Assembly (NCBI GenBank): GCA_032622095.1
Contig: CP136063.1
Coordinates: 86,901,980-86,965,979 of the forward strand
Reading direction: 5' to 3'
DNA from: Siphonodentalium dalli
Taxonomy: Eukaryota; Mollusca; Scaphopoda; Gadilida; Siphonodentaliidae
DNA length: 64,000 nucleotides
Shown: positions 23,134 through 34,825 of the stretch, piece by piece
Layout of the letters: each line of letters opens with the position of its first letter
Numbering within the stretch: position 1 is the first letter of the stretch
Notes under the pieces: model-generated
What the model saw: the letters and a program-made list of their open reading frames with translations, nothing else
What the model was told of the DNA's origin: nothing
Database searches by the model: none
Made by a program: the position numbers and the translations under genes

Positions 23134-23340
23134 CCAATGCATTCTCTTATATATGCGAGTCGACCATAGGTCGCCTCGCATATATAAGAGAATGCATTGG
23201 CTTAACACATTAAAAATTATAAAATTGTAAGAAAAAATGGTAAAAAGTGCTAAAAAAAACATTTTTTTTTAGGCCAATGCATTCTCTTATATATGCGAGG
23301 CGACCTATGGTCGACTCGCATATATAAGAGAATGCATTGG
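23134..23340. repeat. Two perfect 67-bp hairpins (family D arms) in mutual inversion
   Basis: 23134-23200 and 23274-23340 are each palindromes of CCAATGCATTCTCTTATATA with its inverse. The second is the reverse complement of the first, including the GTCGACCATAGGTCGC centre. A half-arm follows at 23471-23493. A TTAACCCTTT at 23103 marks one possible element end; the other end is not found. Confidence 0.8.
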
Positions 23341-24267
23341 CACAGGGCATAACTGTAACCATCACAATGTGGTCAATGAGCCGGTTCCAATGATATCCAT
23401 ATTTGTATGGTTTTATTGAGACAGACCCAAGATAATTTAGGCTGTTGCAGCTTTATTTGGCCGTTTTTGGCATATATAAGAGAATGCATTGGCCTAACAA
23501 TATTGACCTTGTAAGCCAGTCAGTTTATCAATTTTACACACTCATACAAGTGCTTTGAAGTGCATAATATGTCTCTAAAGACCGGGACATATAGATGATT
23601 AATACCATGGATCGCTGTGATATGATATGATAGTGTCTATGCTGACAATGATCAGACCTGGCATTACTAGTAAATCTCAGAAAATAATTTTCAGAACATT
23701 GGTCTGGGAAATTGCCTTTTCATTGAATTGAATAAAACACGGATGTAGAATAACACTGGTGAATACTTTTTAAAGTAAATATCTCAAAATATCATGCTTA
23801 ATCTTACACATGTAACTGTATCTACTTAGATCAGAGGAAAACTTGCGATATCCTTATATTGCTTTTTTTTATTTGCTAGTTCCAAGTAAAAAATTCAATA
23901 ACATTCTTACCTTATTACGAATGCCTTCCATGGCCTTAATTATATATTGTAATGGTTATTGTACAAATAAATCTATTTAACATGGAACTTGATGGAAGCA
24001 CATGCATCGTGATGTTAAGGTAGCCTGTGAAGTGGGGTAAATTATTCTCAATGGCGATTTTACTTCTATTTGTGAGAATAAAGTTCAGAAGTTAACACAT
24101 TTAGCTAAATCATAGAATTTGTTTATAAAGGACAGACCACAACAATAAAATAGTCTGGTTTATGAATATTTGGGTTGAAAAAAAGTAGATGCAGGAGGGT
24201 AAAAAAAAACAACAAATTTATGCATCGCCACCACAATTGACAAATAGCAGAATTTCACAACATGTTT

Positions 24268-24620
24268 TAAAGACATACCATGGACTTGTTCGGGTGAGTG
24301 AAATTGATAAATTAATACTCAGGCGCTATGGCAATATGAAAATTTCAAAGAAATTGACCATACCACTCCATAGAAAACATCTTCAGAACGAAGCTCAATT
24401 GTAAATATTTACATCTTGATTCGGGATGCAACTTTTGACGATAAACTAACACAATTGATATCGCCTTCGAGAGTCGTTGCATTTAATTAATATATAAGGA
24501 TGACGGTGTGAGTTGTCAATTAGGATTAATATTCATAAAAAATAGCTACGTTGAGCAAGATTATTCTCAAGTTCGATTTGATCACACTACCAGAGTGTTT
24601 CACATCACTTTAATATAAGT
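24268..24620. repeat. Dispersed repeat, copy 1 of a 350-bp pair
   Basis: Shares ACTCAGGCGCTATG, a CATTTAATTAATATAT-type segment, GAGCAAGATTATTCTCAA and CCAGAGTGTTTCACATCACT in the same order and orientation with 26231-26605, about 2 kb away. No TSD or terminal repeat identified. Surrounding 23494-24267 and 24621-24924 hold nothing else recognisable. Confidence 0.6.
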
Positions 24621-24924
24621 TTTACTCAAATTATAAAATAAATTTGAGGTATTTCTTCCCATAAAACTGTATAATTAATGAAAAATGAGGTGAAAGCAAA
24701 AAAGAGACTATGCATCAAATATTTTCTTCACCACTGCGACCACATGCTTCATATTTTAATCAGCGTGAACATAAACTAATCATCTAAAAAAAGTTTAATT
24801 TTTTGTTACATTATTGAGGAAACAGTTGGAGGGGTTCGTAAACCAGACTATTACATTGCTGTTGCCATAGATTGATTAGTAAATGAGACATGACTAAGTT
24901 CTGTAGTGACAGAATCTTGATGTA

Positions 24925-25137
24925 CAGTAATGCCTTAAATAATCGACTTCTTAACCACAGCAGAATTATGGGTAATTTTTCAGGATTTAGTCGGAAATAT
25001 GACTTGTTGCAATTCATCATAAAGCTCTCACTGAGAGCTTTCCGATGAATGGCAACAAGACATTTTTCCGACTAAATCCTGAAAAATTACCCATAATTCT
25101 GCTGTGGTTAAGGAATCGATTATTTATGGCATTACTG
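24925..25137. mobile_element. Family B palindromic MITE (B1), TA TSD
   Basis: 213-bp near-perfect palindrome starting CAGTAATGCCTTAAATAATC and ending in its inverse, flanked by TA. The CAGT start and TA target suggest Tc1/mariner. The arms contain GGGTAATTTTTCAGGATTTA; the centre is CTCTCACTGAGAG. Confidence 0.88.
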
Positions 25138-25352
25138 TATGCATCTACTACTGGACGCTACTGATGATTAGAAAATGGTTTGATGATGCAGTGTTCAGTT
25201 AGATATAAAAATAATTTGACTATAAATGTTATGAACACAATGATCACTATTATTTAAAAATTATATTTAAATACACGATGATGAACATTGGACGAATGTC
25301 CAGTGTCGGATACATGATGAACGCATGGTGAGGAATACACACACTCTGTTAA

Positions 25353-25608
25353 CCCTTTCTTTACTAAATGGATTCTTTCATCCGTTATAAAAGTATACAT
25401 TGGAATGGTCTATTATTCATATGGAGGAGTGTTCAGGAAAAATTAGCAGACGGAAAACAAGACAAAGATAATACAAGTGCAGAAGGATTCCTATTAATTG
25501 CTTAAAATGTTCAGATAATAAGTTCCACAAAATGACCGTTTGTTGAACTTATTATCTCAATATTTCCTAAGGGAACTACTCATCAATGAGTGTTTAGTAA
25601 ATAAAGGG
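25353..25608. mobile_element. Family G TTAA MITE (G1)
   Basis: Flanked by TTAA (25349-25352, 25609-25612); ends CCCTTTCTTTACTAAATGG and inverse CCCTTTATTTACTAAACAC. It contains GGAATGGTCTATTATTCAT and the inverted pair GATAATAAGTTC / GAACTTATTATC. CCCTTT termini with TTAA suggest piggyBac-type mobilisation. Confidence 0.8.
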
Positions 25609-25792
25609 TTAACAGCGAACCGTGTCATGATAAAACACAGATGATCCAAGCTAATCTCAATTATGGAAAATGCCAGTTGAAACCTGTTCTTACCTAGACT
25701 ACGGATTCCCACAGGGCCCCAAATAGCCTAGAATTCCAGTCCTTACATTTCCATAGCCTTCAAATTCACTGATATTTGCAGCCAAGCCTGAG

Positions 25793-25922
25793 TTTAGTGT
25801 GCCTGTCATTTGCAGAATGAGGTCCCCATAGGGTGAATTTATTTACGCTATCCCGCATAGTGGGCCAGCATCACTAAATTCACCCTCCGGGGACATCATT
25901 CTGCGAAGGCCTCATCTTTGGG
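25793..25922. mobile_element. Family A MITE, right side truncated
   Basis: Left end CAAGCCTGAGTTTAGTGTG followed by the AGAATGAGGTCCCCA palindrome module, ending within GGCCTCATCTTTGGGA. The right terminus is missing. Confidence 0.7.
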
Positions 25923-26230
25923 ATAATCAGCGAACTTAACCATGAAGATATCACACGGTTACCAGTTTGTGCAGAGTGATACAGGAAGAATGTGAATAAA
26001 AAGCAAAATATATTCTCAATTAACAAATAGCATAACACAACAAATATCACATATTGGAGCAGTTTCAACACAAAGAAATAACAGTTGGTTCGAAATAATT
26101 GCATAACTGTGAAACAAATCACTATCAGCTCAACACATTTCAACACTGGCTTGGAATCCAAAGATCAACGATTCATCATTAAACACACAATTACAGCCCC
26201 ACATAATGCTTACAACTTCATAATAATTTA

Positions 26231-26605
26231 AAGACATATTATGGACTTGTTCTGGTGCGTGAAATTGATAAGTTAGTACTCAGGCGCTATGCCAACATGA
26301 GGAATGTAGCATTCTACTAACATCGCCGAAAATTTCAAAGAAATCGACCCTACCACGCCAAAGAAAACATTGACTGAACTATGCCCAATTGTAAATATTT
26401 ACATCTCAATTCGGGACGCAACTATCGGTGATAATCTAACACAAATGATTTCACCATAGAGAGTCATTGCATTTAATTAAGATATCAGAATGATGGTGTG
26501 TATCGTCAATTGGATTAATATTCATAACAAATAACTACTTTGAGCAAGATTATTCTCAATTTCTATTTGATCACCCTACCAGAGTGTTTCACATCACTTT
26601 AAAAT
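26231..26605. repeat. Dispersed repeat, copy 2 of a 350-bp pair
   Basis: Direct-orientation relative of 24268-24620 (see shared motifs there), with a short insertion after CATGAGG. The sequence from 26606 to 27092 shows no gene or other recognisable feature. Confidence 0.6.
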
Positions 26606-27092
26606 TTTAAAACAATTGTTTTGCCAAAAAAGGCATTGTATCAACAATGGCATCAGCTACCCCCATTATCCATGGTTCATCCACATTTGAACACACAATC
26701 AGTAAATTAGACGAGTGTTGTAATTGTTAATAAGATGGTCAGTGTGGAGAATATATTTCAAAACCTTCTGGTTTCAAAAATAAAACATATTTTATCTTAA
26801 AGTTTCATTTTACATTGGATAATTTTAGCAGATTCGCACTATGTCAACTACTCAACTTAGAATTAGTTTTCAGAATGTTAGGAAGCTGCTCTTTTGAACT
26901 AACTTTTTTTAAATTTGAGATATTCAGAAATGAGTAAGGATGGGGTAGCGAGTTGGTCATGGCTACATGGACAAAAATGAGGAATTATTTTCAGAGTTGA
27001 TGAAGTTTGAACATTATATGTGGCTGTTAGAGTCAAGGCCCTTCCACATGGCAAAAGCGTCTTTGGTGTCTATGCAGTTACTCATTAAGTAA

Positions 27093-27191
27093 TGAATTTG
27101 GTGATGTTAGCCCGCAGTGCTGGATAGCATCACTAAATTCACCCTCTGGGGACCTCATTCTGCAAATGACAGACACACTATTTGCAGGCTT
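27093..27191. mobile_element. Family A MITE, right half only
   Basis: Contains the right palindrome arm CACCCTCTGGGGACCTCATT and end CACTATTTGCAGGCTTG; the left end is lost. Confidence 0.7.
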
Positions 27192-27314
27192 GCTTCCAGT
27201 GTCTTCTTTCTTTACTGTTATTATAAAAGTTGAAATTAGTCGAACAGCAGCAGGCGAATCTCACGGTTGCATACCACCAGATTAGCACAGGTTTTCTATG
27301 AATTTTGCAATTTG

Positions 27315-27464
27315 CCCTGGAAATATGGCTTGTTGCCATTCATCGGAAAGTTCTCACTGAGAGCTTTCCGATGAATGGCAACAAACCTTATTTCTGACTA
27401 AATCCTGAAAAGTTACCCATAATTCTGCTGTGGTTAAAGGAGTTGATTATTTAGGGCATTACTG
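27315..27464. mobile_element. Family B MITE (B2), left arm truncated
   Basis: Begins within the left arm (GGAAATATGGCTTGTTGCC) and ends GGGCATTACTG followed by TA. The palindrome centre is intact. Confidence 0.8.
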
Positions 27465-27916
27465 TAAGTAGACGTGGAAAATGCTGTGTGGAAGGAACTT
27501 AATTAGGAGTATTCTGGTTGAGGATTTGAAGCATTTATTGCAACTCAATGAGTAACACAAATGCCCATTTATTGCCAATCTTTAGGCCATCGGCCTTCTT
27601 CAGTTCTCAATATTATATTAACAAATACATTGCCTGTTCAAAATTAATCTCTTGAAACTTCGAAACATAAAAACGGGTTAAAAATTCTATGATGAGGAAT
27701 GATGAAAGTGTGAAGGTACAACGTGAGGTGTAGGGCTGCAACGATGCAGAACTTCATAATGCAATGCACATCGCAATGTTTATGTGATGATGTGTTGTGT
27801 ATCAGGATGCAGAATGAATGGTTGCCATTAAGGAATAATTCAGCCTTCGCTGTAGGAATCAAGTTGTTCGCTGCCCACGTGGCAAATTTAACCTGCAATT
27901 AGGAAGTGTAAATTAA

Positions 27917-28118
27917 CCCTTTCAGTGCCAAGTCCGATTTTTGTATCAACCCATATTTCCTTGATCATTTTTCAAATTTATTTATTATAATAATGTGATA
28001 CATTGATGGAAAGTTAGAGCTCTTTCCATCAATGTATCACATTATTATAATTAATAAATTTGAAAAATGATCAAGGAAATATGGGTTGATACAAAAATCG
28101 GACTTGGCACTGAATGGA
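27917..28118. mobile_element. Family E TTAA palindromic MITE (E1)
   Basis: TTAA-flanked (27913-27916, 28119-28122), 202-bp near-perfect palindrome with ends CCCTTTCAGTGCCAAGTCCG and inverse. The arms meet at AGTTAGAGCTCT. Sister copy at 56005-56208. The preceding stretch 27465-27912 has no recognised feature. Confidence 0.87.
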
Positions 28119-28362
28119 TTAATCTACTGTTTCTTCCTCATTCAATCCCTCTGGGAAATAAATGTAGAAAAACTGAATACTTGATTGTTGTCAGCTAGCA
28201 TTTGATGAGTTCTTAATGCAAAAGTATGCTTTTCGTAAATCGTGTTCGACATTCCCACTGCATAGAGAATATCACGATGCATTGAAATCACGATGAATCG
28301 TTGCAGCCATAATGAAGAGTGATGAGATACCTGAAAGAGACTATTGCACAGAAATAAAGATA

Positions 28363-28542
28363 GAGTAATGCCCTAAATAATCGACTCCTTAACCACAGCA
28401 GAATTATGGGTAATTTTTCAGGATTTAGTCGGAAATATGGCTTGTTGCCATTCATCGGAAAGCTCATATTTCCGAATAAATCCTGAAAAATTACCCATAA
28501 TTCTGCTGTGATTAAAGGAGTCGATTATTTAGGGCATTACTG
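28363..28542. mobile_element. Family B MITE (B3)
   Basis: Flanked by TA, ends GAGTAATGCCCTAAATAATC (first base mutated from C) and inverse. About 30 bp of the palindrome centre is deleted, shortening it to 180 bp. Confidence 0.85.
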
Positions 28543-28803
28543 TACATAGAGACAAAGCTGATTATAAATTTATGATTGGTTAGGCCATTCTGCAATAGAG
28601 TTGGCCAACATAGTGGGAAATTCTCAAAAGCTTAAATCACAAATTAAACAATACGTTAAAAATCAATTTGTCACTTTATGTGTTCTATATTTACTGTGAA
28701 GCAGTCAATTGTGGGTCTCTATTTGCGGCATTTTTGTTGAGAATTTTTTTTAGACTGAGACATAGAAACAACTAACACATGTCAACCTTCATCAAATGGT
28801 TAA

Positions 28804-29162
28804 AGGTACACAATCCGATTCGATGGTCCCAATATCATCAGATTCCAACAACAACATTTCTTGAAATGCCGCTTCAGTTATCCGAATTTATCAATTGACA
28901 AAAAATAATGCTAAATTATAGTATAAAATTGCCCAAAAAATGTTATATATCAACATTTTGTTCAATGCAATTATGTCGGTTGGCATTGGTCGAATATTTG
29001 CCATGCAGCCAAGTATTCCAGGTGGTGAAAAGTAACATACTTCAAAAATAGATATCTGATAACTAACTATGAGCTTTGATGGGTGGGTTCCTCGACTCAA
29101 ATAAAATATTTTTTACCCCTGAAGCCAAAGAAATTTAGGAGCGTTAATTTGATTGTGCATCT
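28804..29162. mobile_element. Family F TTAA foldback MITE (F1)
   Basis: Flanked by TTAA (28800-28803, 29163-29166); ends AGGTACACAATCCGATTCG and inverse. Contains GGGTTCCTCGACTCAAATAA and TTTTTTACCCCTGAAGCCAA in its right arm, shared with F2 at 55586-56000. Confidence 0.82.
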
Positions 29163-29734
29163 TTAAATCTACTTACAATACACATGTCGCTCATGTTGTC
29201 ATACGCAAAGTAAATTGAGTTAGTCACTTTAAATTTTTTTTAGGAAATGTCCTTGATAGAACACTTATAATCAGACAGACAATCATAATATAATCAGAGA
29301 CAAAATAAATGGCATATCTTAGTTACTTACAGGCTAAAACCTCTCAAAATTATGCGATGTCTGACTGAAATCCTTTTGAACTTGTCATTATACATGTAAT
29401 AGATAAGAATTAAATGAACATTTTGTGAATTTTAGAACACAGTCTATTTAAGGTGCAATTTGATTCAACAGAAAAAAAGACAGAAACTAACAGGTTAAAA
29501 TTGTCTTCAACTTGTCAAAATGACAGGCTTTAATAGTGGATTTAATAGTGGAGAAGTTCTAGATTTGCATTCAGTTCAATATATAAGACATATATATCAC
29601 ATAAACAAAACAGGGTGTGTTACTATATATAGGGCCACACTTGTTTTCGTTAGCAATTATCACATGAGCGCAGCTGTTTTAAGGATACAAGAGACAAAGA
29701 CTCGGGAGGCATCATTGTGCCCAGTCTATAGGTT

Positions 29735-30476
29735 CCTAATTGGGAGAAGTCATGTCTCCCTACTTGGTTATTAGGGTAAAAGGGTGATGTTGGTGCGTAA
29801 ATTGAACTTCATCCAATTACTTCTCCCTACCTTACTTGTATTTAAATTCGCGCAGCACTATTTTTTGCACAGTTTTGAATTCACCCACTTTAAATTCGCG
29901 CACCTAGCTGCGCGAATTCAAAACTGACAAAAATATTTTCGTAATATTTCTGTGATATTTTCATATATCTTGGAGCTGATAGTTTCAGTTCTTAGTCATT
30001 GCTGGAGATAGTATAAGTGTATATTAAACACCATCGCGCGGATTTACATCGTGTAGACAATAAACTAGTAACTATACATACATCATAATTTTGTGGTGAC
30101 CTGGACTATTAGTATTTCTTATACAAGCATTTCAACAATGTCTATGTTACCATGATTTGTCGCTTGAATTGTGAGCAATGGTCTTGATAGCGGTTAGCCG
30201 AATGTAAATATATGCATACATATACAGGCGTAATTGTCTATTCAACCGTTCATTATATATGTAAACTCAGCAACATAGCCCTCTTGTATTACCTATGGAT
30301 TGTGGTTTAGATTAATCTTGGGAGTTGTTCTATTTTTCGCTCAGTTTTAAATTCGAACACCGATGGGTGCACGAAAAATAGTACGGCACGTATTTAAGTG
30401 CGAGTAAGGTAATAACATTCCACTTCTCCATAATAACCATACATGGAGAAGTGACTTCTCCCAATTTGAAACCACA
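29735..30476. mobile_element. Foldback element with GGGAGAAG ends
   Basis: Left arm AATTGGGAGAAGTCATGTCT, right end inverse AAATTGGGAGAAGTCACTTC. Subterminal inverted pairs also match (TTACTTGTATTTAAATTCGC near 29833 against 30385-30405; AGCACTATTTTTTGCA against TGCACGAAAAATAGTAC). No clear TSD. Related ends appear at 41385-41460 and 54280-54740. Confidence 0.6.
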
Positions 30477-31232
30477 AGACTGGCCCCTGAATTACACCTT
30501 AACATTAATGAGGATAACATTAGATGAGGGAGTCAGAATTCACTGTAAATTTGGGAAGATAATCTCTTGTACAAGAACATACAAATCAGTAAAAACAATT
30601 TCAAAAGCCGATACTGGTACATACTCAACAAAATAGTTCACAACCAAAATATACCAAGTGTTTCTGAAATGCTATCACGTGAAACAGAAAGACTGATAGG
30701 CAAACTAACTTAATAGAAAAATTAACAAATATGGAATGATTTACAGTCAACTTTTACCAATAAGAAATTTAAAATCAGCGGGCAGCAAAATTTTACCACT
30801 CCCATTCCCTCGTTCATTGAAAGTATGTTTATAACAGCCCATGTAGACGACGCGAGTATCGCAATCTTGGCGACTTCTGTGTACGATGTTCACTTAGAAT
30901 AAATGTAATATCATTGAGGCATTGACATGGCATCACGATCTGGGCGTCGCAAGTGGCATGACCAAAGCGTCTATTGGATGAATAGGATTTGCTCTAATTG
31001 AGCGTTTGAGTGTTTACTTGGGTTTTTCCGGATTTTTCAACGACGGAGACGAAATTCACTGGATGTGGAATCCATCAACATTGTCAAGGTCACTTGAGGT
31101 GAATAAAATGTTTACTTCAAATTCAATGTCTACTGATGAAATTATAATCGCAATGCAATAGCATGAAGTAACAAGAATCTTGCGGGTGGACATCGTGTCC
31201 TGCCTACAAATGTATGGAATCATTAGATTGGT

Positions 31233-32763
31233 ATTCTATTTCGTCATAACATCACTTCCGGTATAAAATGAGATATGCCAGTGCGCAGGCGCCAATCACT
31301 TTTGCCTTTGTAGCGCAAGGCGTAGGACGTTATCTTTATCGTCGTCCTCATTTATAGCCGCGAAGATAGTGAAATATATTAGTTTCTTGTCTTCGTATAA
31401 ATTTATTGTATTTGCGGTTATCTATTTACCGCATTTATTATTCGCACCACTTCCTCAGTCTAGTGGACTGCGAATTAATAGCAATTCGCTGAGAATGGCG
31501 ATTGCAATTGTCTTAGTGACTTTCTTTATGTACTGTCTCGAGTTGTGAATAACTCGTCGACAAACAATTTCTTGTGGTTACGTTAGTACCACGGAATAGT
31601 ACATAATTAAAATAACTTAATTGAGACTACGTCTTGGTAAACTAGTTATTTTGGTAGCGGCAATCTGGTTTGAGATTTGATCGACTTGCCGTTTATCTGA
31701 AACAAAATGGCGGATGCCTTTTATTCAGAAGCCTTTCTTTATGTACTGTCTCGAGTTGTGAATAACTCGTCGACAAACAATTTCTTGTGGTTACGTTAGT
31801 ACCACGGAATAGTACATAATTAAAATAACTTACTTGAGACTTCGTCTTGGTAAACTAGTTATTTTGATAGCGGCAATCTGGTTTGAGATTTGCTCGACTT
31901 GCCGTTTATCCGAAACAAAATGGCGGATGCCTTTTGTTCAGAATACGTGGAGTGTTTTAAATGCACTGCCCATTGTTTTGGTGTAAATGCTTTTACCTGA
32001 GTTTTCACTGGCTTTTTTGTCAGCGGACACAAAGTCTTGGTAAATTCTGACGACATAATTGCTGTTGCAAAATTGTCTGAATTAGGTCAATTGGTGACCT
32101 GATTTTTATACAGGGAAATATTGCACTCAATATAATCGAGTCACTTGTTGTCGGCTCTTGACAGCCGCTTTTCACATGGCTGTATGGGCCATGCCCTCAG
32201 TTTTGCGGAAAGGGTCCAGGAAATATGGCATAATAATTTCTTTGCTGCGATTTTTCATCGGGCCTGACTTTGTGTCAACGATGTGAACGGGCAGTTGACC
32301 TTTGTTCGTGACCTTTCCTTAAAGTGCATGTGGGTACTCGAGCTATTGTTGATTCATCGAAGCGTGTAATCTGTTAAGACATTGAACGAATCAATGTGCG
32401 TGGCTTTTGTGGCCTATATTACACGACGTTTCATTTGTTGCTACAACAGTTACTGGCTACGATGAGAATGATATAATATTCATTTTGTTTCCGTTGTGGA
32501 TCATAATTACGCACATGTTTTCGTAGCGTTATTTACCACACGTGACCGGGCCGTGCCATTCGGATATTTTGGGTAAAGCAGGCTGGAGTTCAGCTGCTAC
32601 TTTTGCTATGTTTTATAACAAACCAATTGCACCTGTTTGTCAATTTGAATGTGGGGTACTGGATATTGTTACAGAATAAATTCTGTATAATCCTTGGAAA
32701 TTTGGTGTTTGATGCTTTAAAGTCTCATTTTATACCGGAAGTGATGTTATGACGAAATAGAAT
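31233..32763. mobile_element. Element with 40-bp inverted ends and an internal 213-bp tandem duplication
   Basis: The ends ATTCTATTTCGTCATAACAT...(40 bp) at 31233-31272 are inverted at 32724-32763. Inside, 31521-31733 is repeated in tandem as 31734-31946 (starting TTTCTTTATGTACTGTCTCG) with few differences. A 65-codon - strand frame (31859-32056, MSSEFTKTLCPLTKKPVKTQ...) overlaps the second copy. Not assigned to a class. 30477-31232 and the rest of the interior show no gene. Confidence 0.6.
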
Positions 32764-33041
32764 TAAAAAATTAAACAAGCCTTCCTTGGGAAGGTGAAGT
32801 TTGATTGTGATTCTATGAGTCATAAAGAATCACTGGAGGGATTAAATGCCACCCTCCCACCCAACTTTTTGGGTTAAGTATGTATGTTTCAGTTGAGATC
32901 TTCACTCCAAATTTCGGCTTTTAATTGTGATTGGCGCCTGCGCACTGGCATATCTCATTTAATCCCTCCAGTGATTCTTAATGACTCATAGAATCACAAT
33001 CAAACTTCACCTTCCCAAGGAAGGCTTGTTTAATTTTTTAA
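32764..33041. mobile_element. Palindromic element with 80-bp arms
   Basis: Arms 32764-32847 (TAAACAAGCCTTCCTTGGGA, then TGATTCTATGAGTCAT) and 32957-33041 are near-perfect inverses. The loop ends with an inverted copy of the 31268-31300 segment GCCAGTGCGCAGGCGCC, tying it to the adjacent element. Confidence 0.7.
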
Positions 33042-33437
33042 TTTTATGGCCATTTTTTTAATTTTTGGAAAATAAAAAAAAACAAACAAGAGGAACAGCC
33101 CCACGTGGGATGATAAAAATCCATGAGAATGTTGTGATGCCAATGACGCAGAAAATCGAGACTCTCGCATCGCACATGAGGCATGCATTGATGTCTGTAT
33201 GGACCTTAAGGAGACCGAAGTTCCTCTGTCTGTAAGGATTGACATTGGTTATGTTAGACAGTTGCAAAGATAAAAGTATATTCAATAGAGAGTTTTCAAC
33301 TTAATTTCCCCACAGAAGCAGGATTTAGTCAAATAGTTCATCTTTTTGCTTTCAAAAGCAGAAATTTCTATGTCCAAACAGAAAATGAAAAAAGCACAAC
33401 ATTGTTATTCATATGATTGTGCATTTACAGATTGATA

Positions 33438-33638
33438 CAGTAATGGCCTAATAATCGACTCCTTAACCACAGCAGAATTATGGGTAATTTTTCAGGATTT
33501 ATTCGGAAATATGGCTCATTGAGATTCATCGGAAAGTTCTCACCGAGAGCTCTCCGATGAATGGCAGCAAGCCATGTTTCCGACTAAATCCTGAAAATTC
33601 TGCTGTGGTTAAGGAGTCAATTATTTAGGGCATTACTG
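33438..33638. mobile_element. Family B MITE (B4)
   Basis: TA-flanked palindrome starting CAGTAATGGCCTAATAATCG and ending GGGCATTACTG. It has a short deletion of the TTACCCATA segment in the right arm. Confidence 0.85.
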
Positions 33639-34762
33639 TATACCAAGTTTGATACCCCTAGGCAAGTCCCTGAATTCAGGAACCTATGTCACTAATATAA
33701 TCTCTATATCGCTTCTGACATTCAGATAGCTGCTATATATATCTGGAACTTAGATATTTGTTGTAGGAGTTATTGTACTAATGAGTGAAACGGATTATGT
33801 GCATTTTAGGAACATCTATTAAACGGTTGATGTGTGTTTGATATTCAAAATCGGGGAAAACAGATGCCAATTTTCCTTGTAAATTTCCGTTATAAAATAT
33901 AAGATTTTAATGAATACTGGTTTAATGCGCAATTGTGAATTTCCACAATTCATGTACTAGTTTTTCCCGTCAGAAAAACATTTATATATGTTTTAAACAA
34001 ATTTAAAATAAAAAACACTTTGGGTTAGAGACTTGATTGGTGACATAGGTTCTGCTTTGGGTTAGAGACTTGATTGGTGACATAGGTTCTTGGCCCTGGT
34101 ATTGGTGCATCTGAGTTTCAATGAATGAAAACATTAAATGATATGAGATTCTTAACAAAATTCATAATAAGGCACAAGCTTTAAGAGTACGCCATCAACG
34201 TGTTATGAATTAGGGATAATTTGGCAGAGTGTTGAACTATGCTTCTAAAAAAGTTTCAGAAACAATCCAATAACAATATTTTGGACCATTTCACTATACC
34301 TAGGTTAACTCAGATAACAGCAAATACTAAAATACAACTTTAAATTCGTAAACAAGAAATGAATGTGGAGTTGAGTATGAGGGGTGAAATTATTGCAAGA
34401 CGGGCAAAAAATATGTTGAGATTCAATATGCTAATATTATCCCCAAGTCATAAATAACACCGGAACTCAAGAGATATTTATAAAACACTTTGGAATGTTC
34501 TAATTCATCACATCACCATGATGTCAATTTGCCTCACCATATCTCCCTGACGACCCAGTCTTATTTCCTGTAGCACCACTTTCGAAACCACTTTAAACAG
34601 CAGCCATCTTGAGCAGCAGATCTATTTATAGAATCCACCAACAGGTCACATGATCTTTTACCTCATGGAGAATAGTTCTCCTGAGTGTGATACACCCTTC
34701 TATACTTAATCATCCATAAAGAAGATACTTTAGCCGAGCACCACAAAGGGAGACTATTCCTG
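33639..34762. other. Region downstream of the MCTP stop; includes a 42-bp tandem duplication
   Basis: Should contain the MCTP 3' UTR (transcribed leftward from 34762), but no decisive poly(A) signal was picked. At 34020-34100 the segment TTTGGGTTAGAGACTTGATT GGTGACATAGGTTCT occurs twice in tandem. Nothing else recognised. Confidence 0.5.
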
Positions 34763-34825
34763 CTATGATCTTTTCTTCTTCCCAGGTGATTGGATGTTGT
34801 CTGGACGCAATTCTCTGAACTGAAT
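34763..34825 (-). CDS. MCTP: MCTP exon k: C-terminus and stop
   Basis: Acceptor ATTTCAG; encodes [20 protein letters not shown] then TAG at 34763-34765. QFRELRP followed by SP and a basic end corresponds to the vertebrate VQYxELKP...S.SP.xKKR tail. The 3' UTR continues toward lower coordinates; I saw no distinct poly(A) signal. Confidence 0.92.
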   Translation of the reverse strand: MQFRELRPDNIQSPGKKKRS

